NCBI RefSeq assembly: GCF_004153545.1
Contig: NZ_SDVA01000013.1
Coordinates: 35,342-99,341, forward strand
DNA length: 64,000 bases
Origin: Serinicoccus sediminis
Lineage (GTDB): Bacteria; Actinomycetota; Actinomycetes; Actinomycetales; Dermatophilaceae
Reading direction: 5' to 3'
The notes under the pieces are model-generated. The model was not told where the DNA came from. It ran no database searches and was given only the letters and a program-made list of their open reading frames with translations. Position numbers and translations under genes: made by a program. Shown here piece by piece: positions 27,066 to 36,054 of this stretch (positions are counted from its first letter, which is position 1; each line of letters opens with the position of its first letter).

Positions 27066-28436
27066 TCACAGCGCCTCGCTCGGTCGGTAGCGGCCACCGG
27101 GGTAGAGCCGGTCCAGCTCGACGAGCTGGGCCCGCACGGTCTCGGCGCCGATCTGGTCGAGCCACTGGTGCGGCCCGCACGGGTAGTTGGTGCCCAGCGT
27201 CATCGCGGTGTCGACGTCCTCGGCGGTCGCCTCGCCGCGGTGGACGAGGTCGACACCCTCGTTGACGAGCATGGCCAGGGTCCGGGCGACCGGGTCGGTG
27301 CGCAGCGGCCCGCCGACGAGCTCGGACGCGCGCCGCGCGTCGGGCTCGGCGTCGACCGCCGCGCCGTCGGCATACGTGAAGACGCCCTGCCCGCTCTTGC
27401 GCCCCAGCCGGCCCTCGCGCACCAGCCGGCGCTGCCAGTCGGTGGGCTCGTAGCGCGGGTCCTCGCCCGTCTGCCGCCAGACGGACTCGCCGACGGCGAA
27501 GTTGACGTCCTGGCCGATGAGGTCGGTGAGCTCGAACGGGCCCATGCGGAAGCCGGCGTCCCGCAGCGCCAGGTCGATGGTGGCCGGGTCGGCGACGCCC
27601 TCCTCCACCATGCGCTGCGCCTCGCCGTAGAACGGGCGGGCGACCCGGTTGACGATGAAGCCGGGGGTGGAGGTGCAGCGGACCGGCACCTTGCCCCACC
27701 GGCGCATCAGCTCGGACGCGGCGTCGAGGACTGCGGCGTCCGAGGCGCGCCCGGTGATGACCTCGACCAGCCTCATCAGCGGTGGCGGGTTGAAGAAGTG
27801 CAGCCCCACGACCCGCCCGGGGTGGGTCAGGGCGGGCGACGTGCCGCCGTGCATCGCCGCGTCGTGGCCGGTGGTCGCCCGCCCGACGATGTCGTCGATG
27901 GACAGCGAGGAGGTGTTGCTGGCCAGCACGGTGCGCGGGTCCTGGGCGCTCTCCAGCTGCCGGAAGATCGCCCGCTTGACGTCGAGGTGCTCGACGACCG
28001 CCTCGATGACGAGGCGGACGCCGGGCACGGTCGTCATGTCCGACGTCGTGTGCGGGGTGACCCGGCCCAGGGTGGCCCGGGCGTCGTCCTCGGTGACCTT
28101 GCCCTTGGCCACGAGCCGGTCGAAGGTCCGGCCCAGCCGGTCCACCGCGGCCTCGGCCGCGCCGGGCTGGGCGTCCACGAGGACCACCGGGTGCCCGGCC
28201 TGGGCCGCGACCTGCGCGATGCCGGCGCCCATCGCCCCCGCGCCGACGACGGCGACCGCGACCTGGTCGGGCGGGTCGAGGAGAGGGTGCGGTGAGGCGG
28301 AGTCGGCCGGCGCGGCCGTGGAGTCGGCCGGTGGGGCGGCGGTGCCCTCGGCCGGTGGGGCGGCGGTGCCCTCGGCCGACGGGGCGGCGCTGTCGCGGTG
28401 CGGCTCGGGTGCGTCGACGTCGATCACGGCACCCAT
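27066..28436 (-). CDS. paaH: 3-hydroxyacyl-CoA dehydrogenase of phenylacetate degradation
   Basis: 456 residues. An unusual N-terminal extension (1-58) of Ala/Pro/Thr/Ser repeats precedes the NAD-binding domain (VAVVGAGAMGAGIAQVAA). Then come SNTSSLSI, the catalytic-His segment HFFNPPPLMRLVEV and STPGFIVNR. The second half repeats a helical 3HCDH C-terminal domain, giving the long two-domain PaaH form. It oxidises a 3-hydroxyadipyl-CoA-type intermediate. Start at ATG 28436. Confidence 0.93.
   Translation of the reverse strand: MGAVIDVDAPEPHRDSAAPSAEGTAAPPAEGTAAPPADSTAAPADSASPHPLLDPPDQVAVAVVGAGAMGAGIAQVAAQAGHPVVLVDAQPGAAEAAVDRLGRTFDRLVAKGKVTEDDARATLGRVTPHTTSDMTTVPGVRLVIEAVVEHLDVKRAIFRQLESAQDPRTVLASNTSSLSIDDIVGRATTGHDAAMHGGTSPALTHPGRVVGLHFFNPPPLMRLVEVITGRASDAAVLDAASELMRRWGKVPVRCTSTPGFIVNRVARPFYGEAQRMVEEGVADPATIDLALRDAGFRMGPFELTDLIGQDVNFAVGESVWRQTGEDPRYEPTDWQRRLVREGRLGRKSGQGVFTYADGAAVDAEPDARRASELVGGPLRTDPVARTLAMLVNEGVDLVHRGEATAEDVDTAMTLGTNYPCGPHQWLDQIGAETVRAQLVELDRLYPGGRYRPSEAL
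28330..28377. repeat. 24-bp tandem repeat in the 5' end of paaH
   Basis: Two exact 24-base copies (28330-28353, 28354-28377) plus partial flanking copies, in frame with paaH. They encode the eight-residue unit AEGTAAPP. Expansion or loss would change only the length of the linker in front of the dehydrogenase domain. Confidence 0.75.
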
Positions 28437-28569
28437 GGTGCCAGCCCTCCTGCGGGCTGCGGACGAGGACCGACGCAGGCGGCCGTGCGCCGCGAGGTCT
28501 CGTCGAGAGGTCACCGGTGGGCGGGGAGACAGCCGACTCCCGGGACGTGCGCTGACATACTCGGGCGGC

Positions 28570-29193
28570 ATGGGACTCGACATGGGGTTGGTGTATGTCC
28601 GTGGTGCCGCGATCCAGGACCTCGCCGCGATCGGGCTGGTCCCGACCGGGGAGCGGACGAGCGCGGACGTGGCGTCGGTCTCGGCGGACCGTGATCTCGT
28701 CGTGGCCCGGGCCTCCGGCGACTGGCTCCTGCTGGTCGGGCCGGAGCTGCTCATCGGCTTCGAGGACGAGATGATCGCCCGGGGACTCGACCGACAGGTG
28801 GTGGCGGCCATGCTCGGCGGCACCAGCGACACCTTCTCCTTCGCCCGTTGCGATCCGGACGGCACCCGTCGGCATGTGGTCGACTCCTCCGGCGAGCGGG
28901 TGGTGGACGAGGGGGCCGCGCTGCCCGCGGAGGCCGGGGTCGAGCGGCTGACCGAGGACACCACCCTGGGGCTCGCTGCCGAGGTCACGGGGGTGGACGT
29001 CTGGGACGTGTTCGCTCGGGAGGACTGGCAGGTGCTGGCCACGGGCGGTCCGGGCCAGGACGATGACGGCGGCGGGCTCAGGCAGACCGCGCCCCCGGCG
29101 CCGGGCCGTCCGGAGCCTCGGGTGGGGCGCGCGGCGCCGTCGGGCCGGACGGGCCGACGCAGAGGTCTCCTCGACCGGCTGCTCGGCCGCTGA
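28570..29193 (+). CDS. Hypothetical protein, unknown function
   Basis: 207 residues from ATG 28570 (ATG 28582 is possible). The N-terminal 160 residues look like a compact soluble domain (MGLVYVRGAA, DRDLVVARASGDWLLLVGPE, AAMLGGTSDTFSFARCDPDG). The C-terminal 45 residues are a Gly/Pro/Arg-rich low-complexity tail ending in RRGLLDRLLGR. It resembles actinobacterial proteins without assigned function. It is divergent from paaH with about 130 bases between. Confidence 0.75.
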   Translation: MGLDMGLVYVRGAAIQDLAAIGLVPTGERTSADVASVSADRDLVVARASGDWLLLVGPELLIGFEDEMIARGLDRQVVAAMLGGTSDTFSFARCDPDGTRRHVVDSSGERVVDEGAALPAEAGVERLTEDTTLGLAAEVTGVDVWDVFAREDWQVLATGGPGQDDDGGGLRQTAPPAPGRPEPRVGRAAPSGRTGRRRGLLDRLLGR

Positions 29194-29214
29194 GGCAGGG
29201 CTGAGACGGAGGGC

Positions 29215-29245
29215 TTGACCCTGACACGGTGTCAGGCTCTGGAGT
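29215..29245 (+). promoter_or_regulatory. MerR-type promoter with overlapping palindrome
   Basis: -35 TTGACC (29215-29220), 19-base spacer, -10 TGGAGT (29240-29245). The spacer carries the perfect palindrome CCTGACAC-G-GTGTCAGG (29220-29236). A 19-base spacer with a centred dyad is the classic MerR-activated promoter, so the regulator at 29255 is probably autoregulated. Confidence 0.8.
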
Positions 29246-29254
29246 GGGGTTGTC

Positions 29255-30052
29255 ATGTTGAGTATCGGAGAGTTCGCCCGTCTGGCCGGGGTCTCGGTGC
29301 GGATGCTGCGCCACTACGACCGGCTGGGGCTGCTGCGCCCGCAGCGGGTCGACGCGTTCACCGGCTACCGCTCGTACGCCGCCGCCCAGCTGGGCCGCGC
29401 CAACCAGCTCGTCGGCCTCAAGGAGCTCGGGTTCACCCTCGAGCAGGTCGGGGTGCTGCTGGACGGCCGGCTGAGCGAGGTCGAGGTCGTCGCGCTGATG
29501 CGCGCCCGCCGCGACGAGCTCCGCGGGCAGATCGCGGCCGACGAGCAGCGGCTCGCGGCCATCGAGGCGAGGCTCCGATCGATCGAGAAGGAGAACCCCA
29601 TGTCCGACTACGTCGAGACGTCGCTGCCCGGGCTCAGCCTCGTGCAGCTGTCCGTGCACATCGAGGAGATGGCGCAGATCGAGGAGGAGATCAGCGGCAT
29701 GTTCCAGCGGGTCAACGAGGCGGTCGGGGCGCTGCCCCGCAGCGGGCCCGGCGTCGCCACCTACACCCTGGACGGCGACGGCATGGTCGCCGCCGCCGCG
29801 GAGCAGATCGGTGACGCGCCCACACCCGAGGGCCTCGAGGCCGCCACCGTCCCGCCGGCCCCGCGGGCGCTCACCGTGCGCTACACCGGCCGGGACCTGT
29901 CCGGCATCCAGCAGGCGTGGCAAGGGCTCGTCGCCGAGATGGAGGTGCGCGGCCTCACGCCGACGGGCACGAGCCGGGAGGTGTACGACGTCACGCCCTT
30001 CGACGGTGCGGGCGCCGGCTGGTCGGTGGACCTGCAGCAGCCGGTCGCCTGA
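29255..30052 (+). CDS. MerR-family regulator with GyrI-like effector domain
   Basis: 265 residues. The N-terminal MerR winged helix (SIGEFARLAGVSVRMLRHYD, then GYRSYAAAQLGR) leads into a coiled-coil dimerisation helix (about 80-115). The C-terminal 140 residues resemble the GyrI/effector-binding domains of TipA/BmrR-like drug-sensing regulators. Its own promoter at 29215-29245 has the expected dyad. No efflux gene lies next to it, so other targets may be elsewhere. Confidence 0.9.
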   Translation: MLSIGEFARLAGVSVRMLRHYDRLGLLRPQRVDAFTGYRSYAAAQLGRANQLVGLKELGFTLEQVGVLLDGRLSEVEVVALMRARRDELRGQIAADEQRLAAIEARLRSIEKENPMSDYVETSLPGLSLVQLSVHIEEMAQIEEEISGMFQRVNEAVGALPRSGPGVATYTLDGDGMVAAAAEQIGDAPTPEGLEAATVPPAPRALTVRYTGRDLSGIQQAWQGLVAEMEVRGLTPTGTSREVYDVTPFDGAGAGWSVDLQQPVA

Positions 30053-30369
30053 GCAGCCGCGCGCTCCCGCTATCCACTGCGGGAAAGCGACGGCGCGCCC
30101 TCCCTCGCTCACCGCCCGGAGGTCGGGGCCGGTGCTCGTGGCGACCATCGGGGCTTTGGGGTCCGGCGCGCTGGAAAAGCGTCCCGTGGGAGTCGGGCAG
30201 GGTGCCGACGTCCACGGGACCTTCTTCGGCTGTGGACAGCGCGGCGATGGCCAGCGGATGGGGTGCCAGGCTGGGAGCTGCCCGGGGACGGCCGGCTGGC
30301 GTGAGCGCCTGCTGCTTCGAGGGCACGGAGAGGGTGACCCACGAGGGCGCGAGGGCACGGAGGGGACGC
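30053..30369. other. Intergenic region without recognised features
   Basis: About 317 bases between the MerR gene and the AbiEi/DUF559-like gene. Reading frames here are antisense or low-complexity. I see no tRNA, clear terminator or repeat. Confidence 0.4.
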
Positions 30370-31317
30370 GTGAGAGGACAGAAGAGGTCCGTCGCTGCGC
30401 AGCGGCGGGCGTGGCGCCAGGGGGTGGGGAGACAGTTGGCCCGCAGGTATGCCGGGGTCGTCCGGCGAGCGGACCTGCTCGCCGCCGGCCTCACCGACCA
30501 CGACATCCGTGCCGAGGTGGACCGCGGGGTGTGGCACGACGCGGGCCGGCACACGATCTGCGTCGGCACCGAGCAGCCTCAGGGCGAGGGGCTGCTGTGG
30601 CGCGCGGTGTGGGAGTCCGGCCCACGGGGATTCCTTGACGGCCCGAGCGCCCTGATCGCTGCCGGGCTCGCGCACTGGGAGGAGCCGCTCGTCCACGTGT
30701 CGATGCCCCGCAACGCCACGGTCACCGACGTGCCGGGCGTGCGTCACCACCACCTGAGAGACATCGGCCTTGTCATCCCCGTCGGGCTACGCCGCACGAG
30801 AGCCCAGGTGGCCGTGATCCGCGCGGCGGAGTGGGCCACGTCCGACCGCGCCGCTACCACCCTGGTCGCCATGACGGTGCAGCAGCGCCTGGTCGCTCCT
30901 GGCTCCGTGCTGGAGCGCTGGTCGCAGACCAGGCGCTCGAGGCGGCGGGCGCTGCTCGACACGGTGATCCGTGACGTCTGCGACGGCGCTCACTCCATCA
31001 ACGAGCTCGACGTCGTGCGGGCCTGTCGTCGGCGCGGGCTGCCTGAGCCCTCGCGGCAGCAGGTGCGGTCGATCTCCGGGGGCACGGTCTATCTCGACCT
31101 GTTCTGGGACGACTACGACGTGCACGCGGAGGTCCAGGGCGCCCATCACCTGTGGGGCCTCAACGGGGTGGACGACGCGGTGCGCGGCAACGCGGTCGCG
31201 GTGGCGGATCGGGGTGTCGTCAGCCTGCAGATCCCGGTCCTGGGCTGGCGTCTGCAGCCCGAGGTCTTCCTCGATCAGATCGACGCCGCACTCCGAGGTG
31301 GAGGATGGGCGGCGTGA
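30370..31317 (+). CDS. AbiEi-like / DUF559 (Vsr-fold) protein
   Basis: 315 residues. The N-terminal 70 residues (YAGVVRRADLLAAGLTDHDI, RGVWHDAGRHTICVG) resemble the winged-helix antitoxin domain of AbiEi-type proteins. The C-terminal 90 residues (VYLDLFWDDYDVHAEVQGAHH) resemble the Vsr-like endonuclease fold of DUF559, with D-x(n)-E-x-Q in place of the nuclease residues. Such proteins are common in actinobacteria, often without a toxin partner, as here. GTG 30370 follows GGAGGGG. Confidence 0.75.
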   Translation: MRGQKRSVAAQRRAWRQGVGRQLARRYAGVVRRADLLAAGLTDHDIRAEVDRGVWHDAGRHTICVGTEQPQGEGLLWRAVWESGPRGFLDGPSALIAAGLAHWEEPLVHVSMPRNATVTDVPGVRHHHLRDIGLVIPVGLRRTRAQVAVIRAAEWATSDRAATTLVAMTVQQRLVAPGSVLERWSQTRRSRRRALLDTVIRDVCDGAHSINELDVVRACRRRGLPEPSRQQVRSISGGTVYLDLFWDDYDVHAEVQGAHHLWGLNGVDDAVRGNAVAVADRGVVSLQIPVLGWRLQPEVFLDQIDAALRGGGWAA

Positions 31318-31517
31318 GCTGTGGTCGGGTCACCTGACCTGCAGCAAGCCTCCGTCCGCCCGCCTGCCGAGCGAGCCGGTCTCGTCAGCCCACCTGTCGG
31401 GCGACCCAGTCGCGCCCGGCCCACCTTCCGGACGACGCGGGGACGGTGGCAACCCACCGCATGGCAGCCCCGCGACCTTGCTGCCACGCCGCCGTGCGAC
31501 CGCGTCGTCCTCGTCGT

Positions 31518-31523
31518 TACGCT
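31518..31523 (+). promoter_or_regulatory. -10 box TACGCT of paaN
   Basis: TACGCT ends seven bases before ATG 31531. No stronger ribosome binding site is present, which fits a leaderless start. Confidence 0.5.
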
Positions 31524-31530
31524 GAGGATC

Positions 31531-33240
31531 ATGGCTGAGACCGCGACGACGTCTTCCGCGCACCCGCTGCTCGACACCCACCGCGAGACCCTGGAGGCCG
31601 CCACCCGGGCGTGGCGCGAGCGCAGCTACTTCAGCCGCTACCCCGAGTCCCCGAGCCCCCGGGTGTATGGCGAGGACGCGCCGGAGCGCGGTCAGCTCGC
31701 CCACCAGGAGGCGCTCAACAAGGACTTCGAGGGCCTCGCGGAGCAGCCCACGACCGGCCGCAGCGTCGGCTCGGAGAGGAGCCCGTACGGCCCGACGCTG
31801 GGCGTGCGCTACCCCGAGCTCGACGTCGATGCCGCGATGGAGGCGGCCCAGCAGGCAGTGCCCGCCTGGCGGGACGCCGGCGCGCAGGTCCGCGCGGCCG
31901 TGCTCACCGAGGTCATCGAGCGGATCAACGCGCGCTCGCACGAGATGGCGCACGCGGTCATGCACACCTCCGGCCAGCCGTTCGTCATGTCCTTCCAGGC
32001 CGGCGGCCCGCACGCCCAGGACCGCGCGCTCGAGGCGGTCGTCGTGGCGCTGGAGGAGCAGGAGCGGGTCCCGGCGTCGGTGACCTGGGAGAAGCCGGCC
32101 AAGGGCGAGCCCATCCGCATGCAGAAGGACTATCGCGTCGTCCCCCGCGGCGTGGGTCTCGTCATCGGCTGCAACACCTTCCCCACGTGGAACGCCTATC
32201 CCGGCATCTTCGCCTCGCTGGCCACCGGCAACCCGGTGGTCGTCAAGCCGCACCCGCAGGCGATCCTGCCCCTCGCGCTCACCGTGCAGATCGCCCGCGA
32301 GGTGCTCGCCGAGGCCGGCTTCGACCCGGCCCTGGTCCAGCTGGCCGCCGAGGACGACGGCGGCACCCTGGCCAAGGACCTCGCCCTGCACCCCGCGGTG
32401 AAGATCATCGACTACACCGGCGGGCCCGGCTTCGGCCACTGGCTGGAGACCGAGGCGGCCGGCGCCGGCAAGCTCGTCTACACCGAGAAGGCCGGCCTCA
32501 ACACGGTCGTCGTCGACTCCACCGACGACCTGCGCGGCATGCTCGGCAACCTCGCCTTCTCCTTCTCGCTCTACTCCGGCCAGATGTGCACCGCCCCGCA
32601 GAACGTCTACGTCCCTCCGACGGTGCGCACCGACGAGGGCGAGCTGAGCGCCGAGGAGTTCGCCGGCCGCCTCGGCGAGGCGATCAGCCGGTTCAACGGT
32701 GACGACGCCAAGGCGGTCGAGATCCTCGGCGCGACGGTCAACGACGAGGTCCGCGGCCGGGTCACCGACATCCCGGCCCTGGCCGAGCAGCTCGGCGGCG
32801 ACGTCGTCCTGGACTCCCGCGCGGTCACCCACCCGAGCTACCCCGACGCCGTCGTGCGCACCCCCGCCCTCATCGGGGTCGACGCCGGCAACGAGGCGGC
32901 ATACACCAACGAGTGCTTCGGCCCGGTCGCCTTCGTCGTGCGCACCGCGGACACGGGCGAGTCGCTGGGCCGCTTCGCGCAGACCGTCAGCGAGCACGGC
33001 GGGATGACGGCAGCGGTCTACTCCACCGACGAGCAGGTCCTGGACGACGCGCGCGAGGCCGCGGCCGACGCCGGGGTGGCGCTCTCGGAGAACCTCACGG
33101 GCCAGGTCTTCGTCAACCAGACGGCCGCGTTCTCGGACCTGCACGGCACCGGCGCCAACCCGGCGGCCAACGCCGCCTACTCGGACGCCGCCTTCGTCTC
33201 CAACCGGTTCCGCGTCATCACCAGCCGGCGCCACGTCTGA
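31531..33240 (+). CDS. paaN: Phenylacetate degradation aldehyde dehydrogenase PaaN
   Basis: 569 residues, matching the PaaN family (about 550), a relative of the PaaZ aldehyde dehydrogenase domain. It has an N-terminal extension before the ALDH fold, GCNTFPTWNAYPGIFASLATGNPVV for cofactor binding, EKAGLNTVVVD, and the catalytic Cys near residue 353 in SGQMCTAPQN. It probably oxidises the ring-cleaved semialdehyde-CoA to keep the pathway flowing. It lies 3 kb from paaH on the other strand. Confidence 0.92.
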   Translation: MAETATTSSAHPLLDTHRETLEAATRAWRERSYFSRYPESPSPRVYGEDAPERGQLAHQEALNKDFEGLAEQPTTGRSVGSERSPYGPTLGVRYPELDVDAAMEAAQQAVPAWRDAGAQVRAAVLTEVIERINARSHEMAHAVMHTSGQPFVMSFQAGGPHAQDRALEAVVVALEEQERVPASVTWEKPAKGEPIRMQKDYRVVPRGVGLVIGCNTFPTWNAYPGIFASLATGNPVVVKPHPQAILPLALTVQIAREVLAEAGFDPALVQLAAEDDGGTLAKDLALHPAVKIIDYTGGPGFGHWLETEAAGAGKLVYTEKAGLNTVVVDSTDDLRGMLGNLAFSFSLYSGQMCTAPQNVYVPPTVRTDEGELSAEEFAGRLGEAISRFNGDDAKAVEILGATVNDEVRGRVTDIPALAEQLGGDVVLDSRAVTHPSYPDAVVRTPALIGVDAGNEAAYTNECFGPVAFVVRTADTGESLGRFAQTVSEHGGMTAAVYSTDEQVLDDAREAAADAGVALSENLTGQVFVNQTAAFSDLHGTGANPAANAAYSDAAFVSNRFRVITSRRHV

Positions 33241-33251
33241 GGCCTGAGGGT

Positions 33252-34085
33252 ATGCCGACCGCCGACCGCCCCTCCGCGTCACCGTCCGTCGACGGGGGCG
33301 TCGAGGTCGAGCCGGCCGCGGTCCGCCTGCGCGCCGTCACCGACGGCGTGGTCATGCTCGCCGGCCTGTCGGGGCTGCGCGGCCGGGACCCCGACGAGGC
33401 CGTCCTCGCGCTGCTGGCCCTGGTCGAGCAGGCGTTCGCCGCCGGGCGGCACCGGGTGGAGGCGGAGGTCCGGGCCGACGACGTCGACACCCGGCGCACC
33501 CTGCAGCGAGCGGGCCTGCGCCCCGAGGGTGTGAGCCGCGGGCGGGGCACGAACGGCAGCGGCGTGCCGGTCGACCTGCTGCGCCTGGCGCGCCTCGTCG
33601 ACGACCCGGCGCCGGGCGAGCCGGGGGCCTTCCTCGGCATGCTCAACGCCACGCTGCCGCGCAAGAGGCTCATCGCGCAGGGCCTCATCCGCGACGACCA
33701 GGGCCGGGTCCTGCTCTGCGAGCTGACCTACAAGACCGACTGGGACCTGCCCGGCGGGGTCGTCGACCCCCACGAGTCGCCGCGGCACACCATCCAGCGC
33801 GAGCTGCGCGAGGAGCTGGGCGTGGACCTGCCCGTCGGCGACCTGCTCACGGTCAACTGGCTGCCGCCCTACAAGCAGTGGGACGACGCGCTGCTGCTCG
33901 TGCACGACCTGGGCACGCACCCGGACCTCGCGGAGCGCGCGCAGCTGCAGCGCAGCGAGCTCCGGGCGGTCCACTGGGTGCGGCCGCAGGACGTCGACCA
34001 GCACGTCGCGCCCTACGTCGCGCGGCACCTGCACTCGGTGCTCGCCGACGGCCCGGGCGAGCTGGAGGACGGGCTGCCCGTCTGA
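33252..34085 (+). CDS. Nudix hydrolase with N-terminal GNAT-like half
   Basis: 277 residues. A complete Nudix box GX5EX7REUXEEXGU is seen at about 169-191 (GGVVDPHESPRHTIQRELRE, then ELGV), so it hydrolyses a nucleoside diphosphate-X substrate with Mg2+. The first 120 residues (AVRLRAVTDGVVML, EVRADDVDTRRTLQRAGLRPEG) look like a degenerate acetyltransferase half-domain. It starts 11 bases after paaN ends, with the octamer GGTATGCC spanning the ATG. Substrate unknown. Confidence 0.88.
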   Translation: MPTADRPSASPSVDGGVEVEPAAVRLRAVTDGVVMLAGLSGLRGRDPDEAVLALLALVEQAFAAGRHRVEAEVRADDVDTRRTLQRAGLRPEGVSRGRGTNGSGVPVDLLRLARLVDDPAPGEPGAFLGMLNATLPRKRLIAQGLIRDDQGRVLLCELTYKTDWDLPGGVVDPHESPRHTIQRELREELGVDLPVGDLLTVNWLPPYKQWDDALLLVHDLGTHPDLAERAQLQRSELRAVHWVRPQDVDQHVAPYVARHLHSVLADGPGELEDGLPV

Positions 34086-34179
34086 GCAGGCGCGCGGGTC
34101 GGCGTCAGGACGACGCGGCCCGACGACGGTCTCCCATCTGAGGGGTGCGGTCGCGGCCGGTGGCTGGCAGGATGCGCGC

Positions 34180-35208
34180 ATGACCACCGCCGCGCGTCCC
34201 GTGCAGACCGCCCGCACCACCACCGCCGTCCGCGAGGCGGGCGACCCCGCCGCGCCGACCCTGCTGCTCATCCACGGCAACGTCTCGTCCTCGGCCTTCT
34301 TCGACCGGCTCATCGAGGACCTCTCCGCCGACTTCCGGGTGATCGCGCCCGACTACCGGGGGTATGGCGACTCCGCGCGGGCGACCATCGACGCCACCCG
34401 CGGGATGGCCGACCTCTCCGACGACGTCGCGGCGCTGCTCGACACCCTGGGCGTCGAGGGCGCCGTGGACGTGCTCGGCTGGTCCGCCGGCGGCAACGTC
34501 GCGCTGCAGCTGGCGATGGACCACCCGCACCGGGTGCGCCGCCTCGTGCTGGAGGCCCCGGGCAGCCCGTTCGGCTTCGGCGGCAGCACCGGGCTGGACG
34601 GCCGCCCGGTGGCCGACGACTTCGCCGGCAGCGGCGGCGGCACCGCCAACCCGGCCTTCTGCGAGGCGCTCCAGGCGGGGGACCGCGGCGAGGAGCCGAC
34701 GAGCCCGCGGACCACGCTGCGCACGTTCTACGTCAAGCCCGGGTTCACCTTCGCGCCCGACGTGGAGGAGGCATACCTGGACGCGATGCTGCAGACCTCC
34801 GTCGGCGACGACGTCTACCCCGGCGACACGACGACCAGCGAGAACTGGCCCGGCGTGGCCCCCGGCACGACGGGGATGAACAACGCGCTGTCCCCGAAGT
34901 ACCTCGACCAGTCCGGCTTCGCCGACCTCGACCCCGCCCCACCGGTGCTGTGGATCCGCGGCGACGCCGACCAGATCGTCTCCGACACCTCGATGTTCGA
35001 CCTCGCCCAGCTGGGCAAGCTCGGCGCGGTGCCCGGCTACCCGGGGGAGGACGTCTGCCCGACGCAGCCGATGGTGAGCCAGGTGCGCGCGGTGCTCGAG
35101 CGGGCGGGCGCGTTCACCGAGGTGGTCTACGAGGACTGCGGGCACAGCCCCCACCTGGAGCACCCGGAGCGCTTCGCCCAGGACGTCCGGGCCTTCCTGC
35201 AGGGCTGA
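34180..35208 (+). CDS. Alpha/beta-hydrolase
   Basis: 342 residues. LLLIHGNVSSSAFFDRL carries the oxyanion-hole HGN. GWSAGGN at about 102-107 holds the nucleophile Ser. WIRGDADQIVSD gives the acid region, and DCGHSPHLEHPERF the catalytic His near the C-terminus. A long cap (about 130-250) precedes the acid region. Esterase, lipase or epoxide-hydrolase-like activity is possible; the substrate is unknown. Start at ATG 34180. Confidence 0.88.
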   Translation: MTTAARPVQTARTTTAVREAGDPAAPTLLLIHGNVSSSAFFDRLIEDLSADFRVIAPDYRGYGDSARATIDATRGMADLSDDVAALLDTLGVEGAVDVLGWSAGGNVALQLAMDHPHRVRRLVLEAPGSPFGFGGSTGLDGRPVADDFAGSGGGTANPAFCEALQAGDRGEEPTSPRTTLRTFYVKPGFTFAPDVEEAYLDAMLQTSVGDDVYPGDTTTSENWPGVAPGTTGMNNALSPKYLDQSGFADLDPAPPVLWIRGDADQIVSDTSMFDLAQLGKLGAVPGYPGEDVCPTQPMVSQVRAVLERAGAFTEVVYEDCGHSPHLEHPERFAQDVRAFLQG

Positions 35209-35218
35209 CCTGCCTGTG

Positions 35219-35262
35219 TGGACATAGGTTTCTGGGACCCGTCGCCCAGAAACCGATGTCCA
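35219..35262. terminator. Large hairpin between convergent genes
   Basis: Arms TGGACATAGGTTTCTGGG (35219-35236) and CCCAGAAACCGATGTCCA (35245-35262) pair over 18 positions with one mismatch around an eight-base loop. It lies 10 bases after the hydrolase stop and about 60 bases after the deoD stop on the other strand, a typical place for a bidirectional terminator. There is no T-tract. Confidence 0.7.
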
Positions 35263-35321
35263 GAACGCGGGGGCAGCTGTGTCCAGAGCGTGGCGGCTAG
35301 GGGTCGGGGGTATGCCCCTCG

Positions 35322-36041
35322 TCAGGAGGGCAGCGGCGTCGCCAGCGCGGCGTCCAGGGCGATGGTGACCATGTCGGCGAAGGTCTGCTCGCGCTCCTGA
35401 GCGCTGGTCTCCTCACCGGTGACGATGTGGTCGGAGACGGTGCACACCGCCAGCGCCTGCCGGCCGTGCTGCGCGGCGAGGGTGTAGATCTCGGCGGCCT
35501 CCATCTCGACCGCCACGACGCCGTACTCCACGACCTTCTGGGTGAGCTCTGGCCGGGAGTGGTAGAAGCTGTCCGAGGAGAAGACCGTGCCCACCAGGTG
35601 CGGGGCCTCGGCCGCCTCGGCCGCCTCCACCGCGGCCCGCAGCAGCCCGAAGTCTGCCGTCGCCGGGTAGTGGTAGCCGCCGAAGCGCAGGCTGTTCATC
35701 GAGCTGTCCGTCGCCGCCGCCTGCGCCAGGACCACGTCGCGCACCGCGAGCCGCTCGGTGAGCGCCCCGCAGGAGCCGACGCGGACGAGCTGCTGCACGT
35801 CATACTCGTCGATCAGCTCGTTGACGTAGATCGACGCCGACGGCTGGCCCATGCCGGTGCCCTGGACCGACACGCGCTCGCCGCGGTAGGTGCCGGTGAA
35901 GCCGAGCATGCCGCGCACCTCGGAGTAGCAGACGGCGTCGTCGAGGAAGTTCTCGGCGATCCAGCGGGCGCGCAGCGGGTCGCCGGGCAGCAGGACACGG
36001 GGGGCGATCTGGCCGGGCTCGGCGGCGATGTGGGTGCTCAC
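35322..36041 (-). CDS. deoD: Purine-nucleoside phosphorylase, DeoD type
   Basis: 239 residues, the hexameric (NP-I) PNP length. The N-terminus THIAAEPGQIAPRVLLPGDP, GCTGMG-like QGTGMGQPSASIYV, VRVGSCGAL, then VEMEAAEIYTLA with catalytic Glu, and TVSDHI with the Asp that protonates the base. It phosphorolyses purine ribo- and deoxyribonucleosides in salvage. GTG 36041 lies seven bases after TACCCT (36049-36054, minus strand), so it is probably leaderless. Confidence 0.95.
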   Translation of the reverse strand: MSTHIAAEPGQIAPRVLLPGDPLRARWIAENFLDDAVCYSEVRGMLGFTGTYRGERVSVQGTGMGQPSASIYVNELIDEYDVQQLVRVGSCGALTERLAVRDVVLAQAAATDSSMNSLRFGGYHYPATADFGLLRAAVEAAEAAEAPHLVGTVFSSDSFYHSRPELTQKVVEYGVVAVEMEAAEIYTLAAQHGRQALAVCTVSDHIVTGEETSAQEREQTFADMVTIALDAALATPLPS

Positions 36042-36048
36042 GCCCCTC

Positions 36049-36054
36049 AGGGTA
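36049..36054 (-). promoter_or_regulatory. -10 box TACCCT of deoD
   Basis: Minus-strand TACCCT seven bases before GTG 36041, overlapping the octamer at 36051-36058. Confidence 0.5.

Noticed and set aside
29991..30569. 192-codon minus-strand open frame
   Set aside because: Antisense to the MerR and AbiEi-like gene ends; low-complexity and without a ribosome binding site.
30370..31317. Complete AbiE toxin-antitoxin system
   Set aside because: Only the AbiEi-like/DUF559 protein is present; no nucleotidyltransferase toxin (AbiEii) lies next to it.
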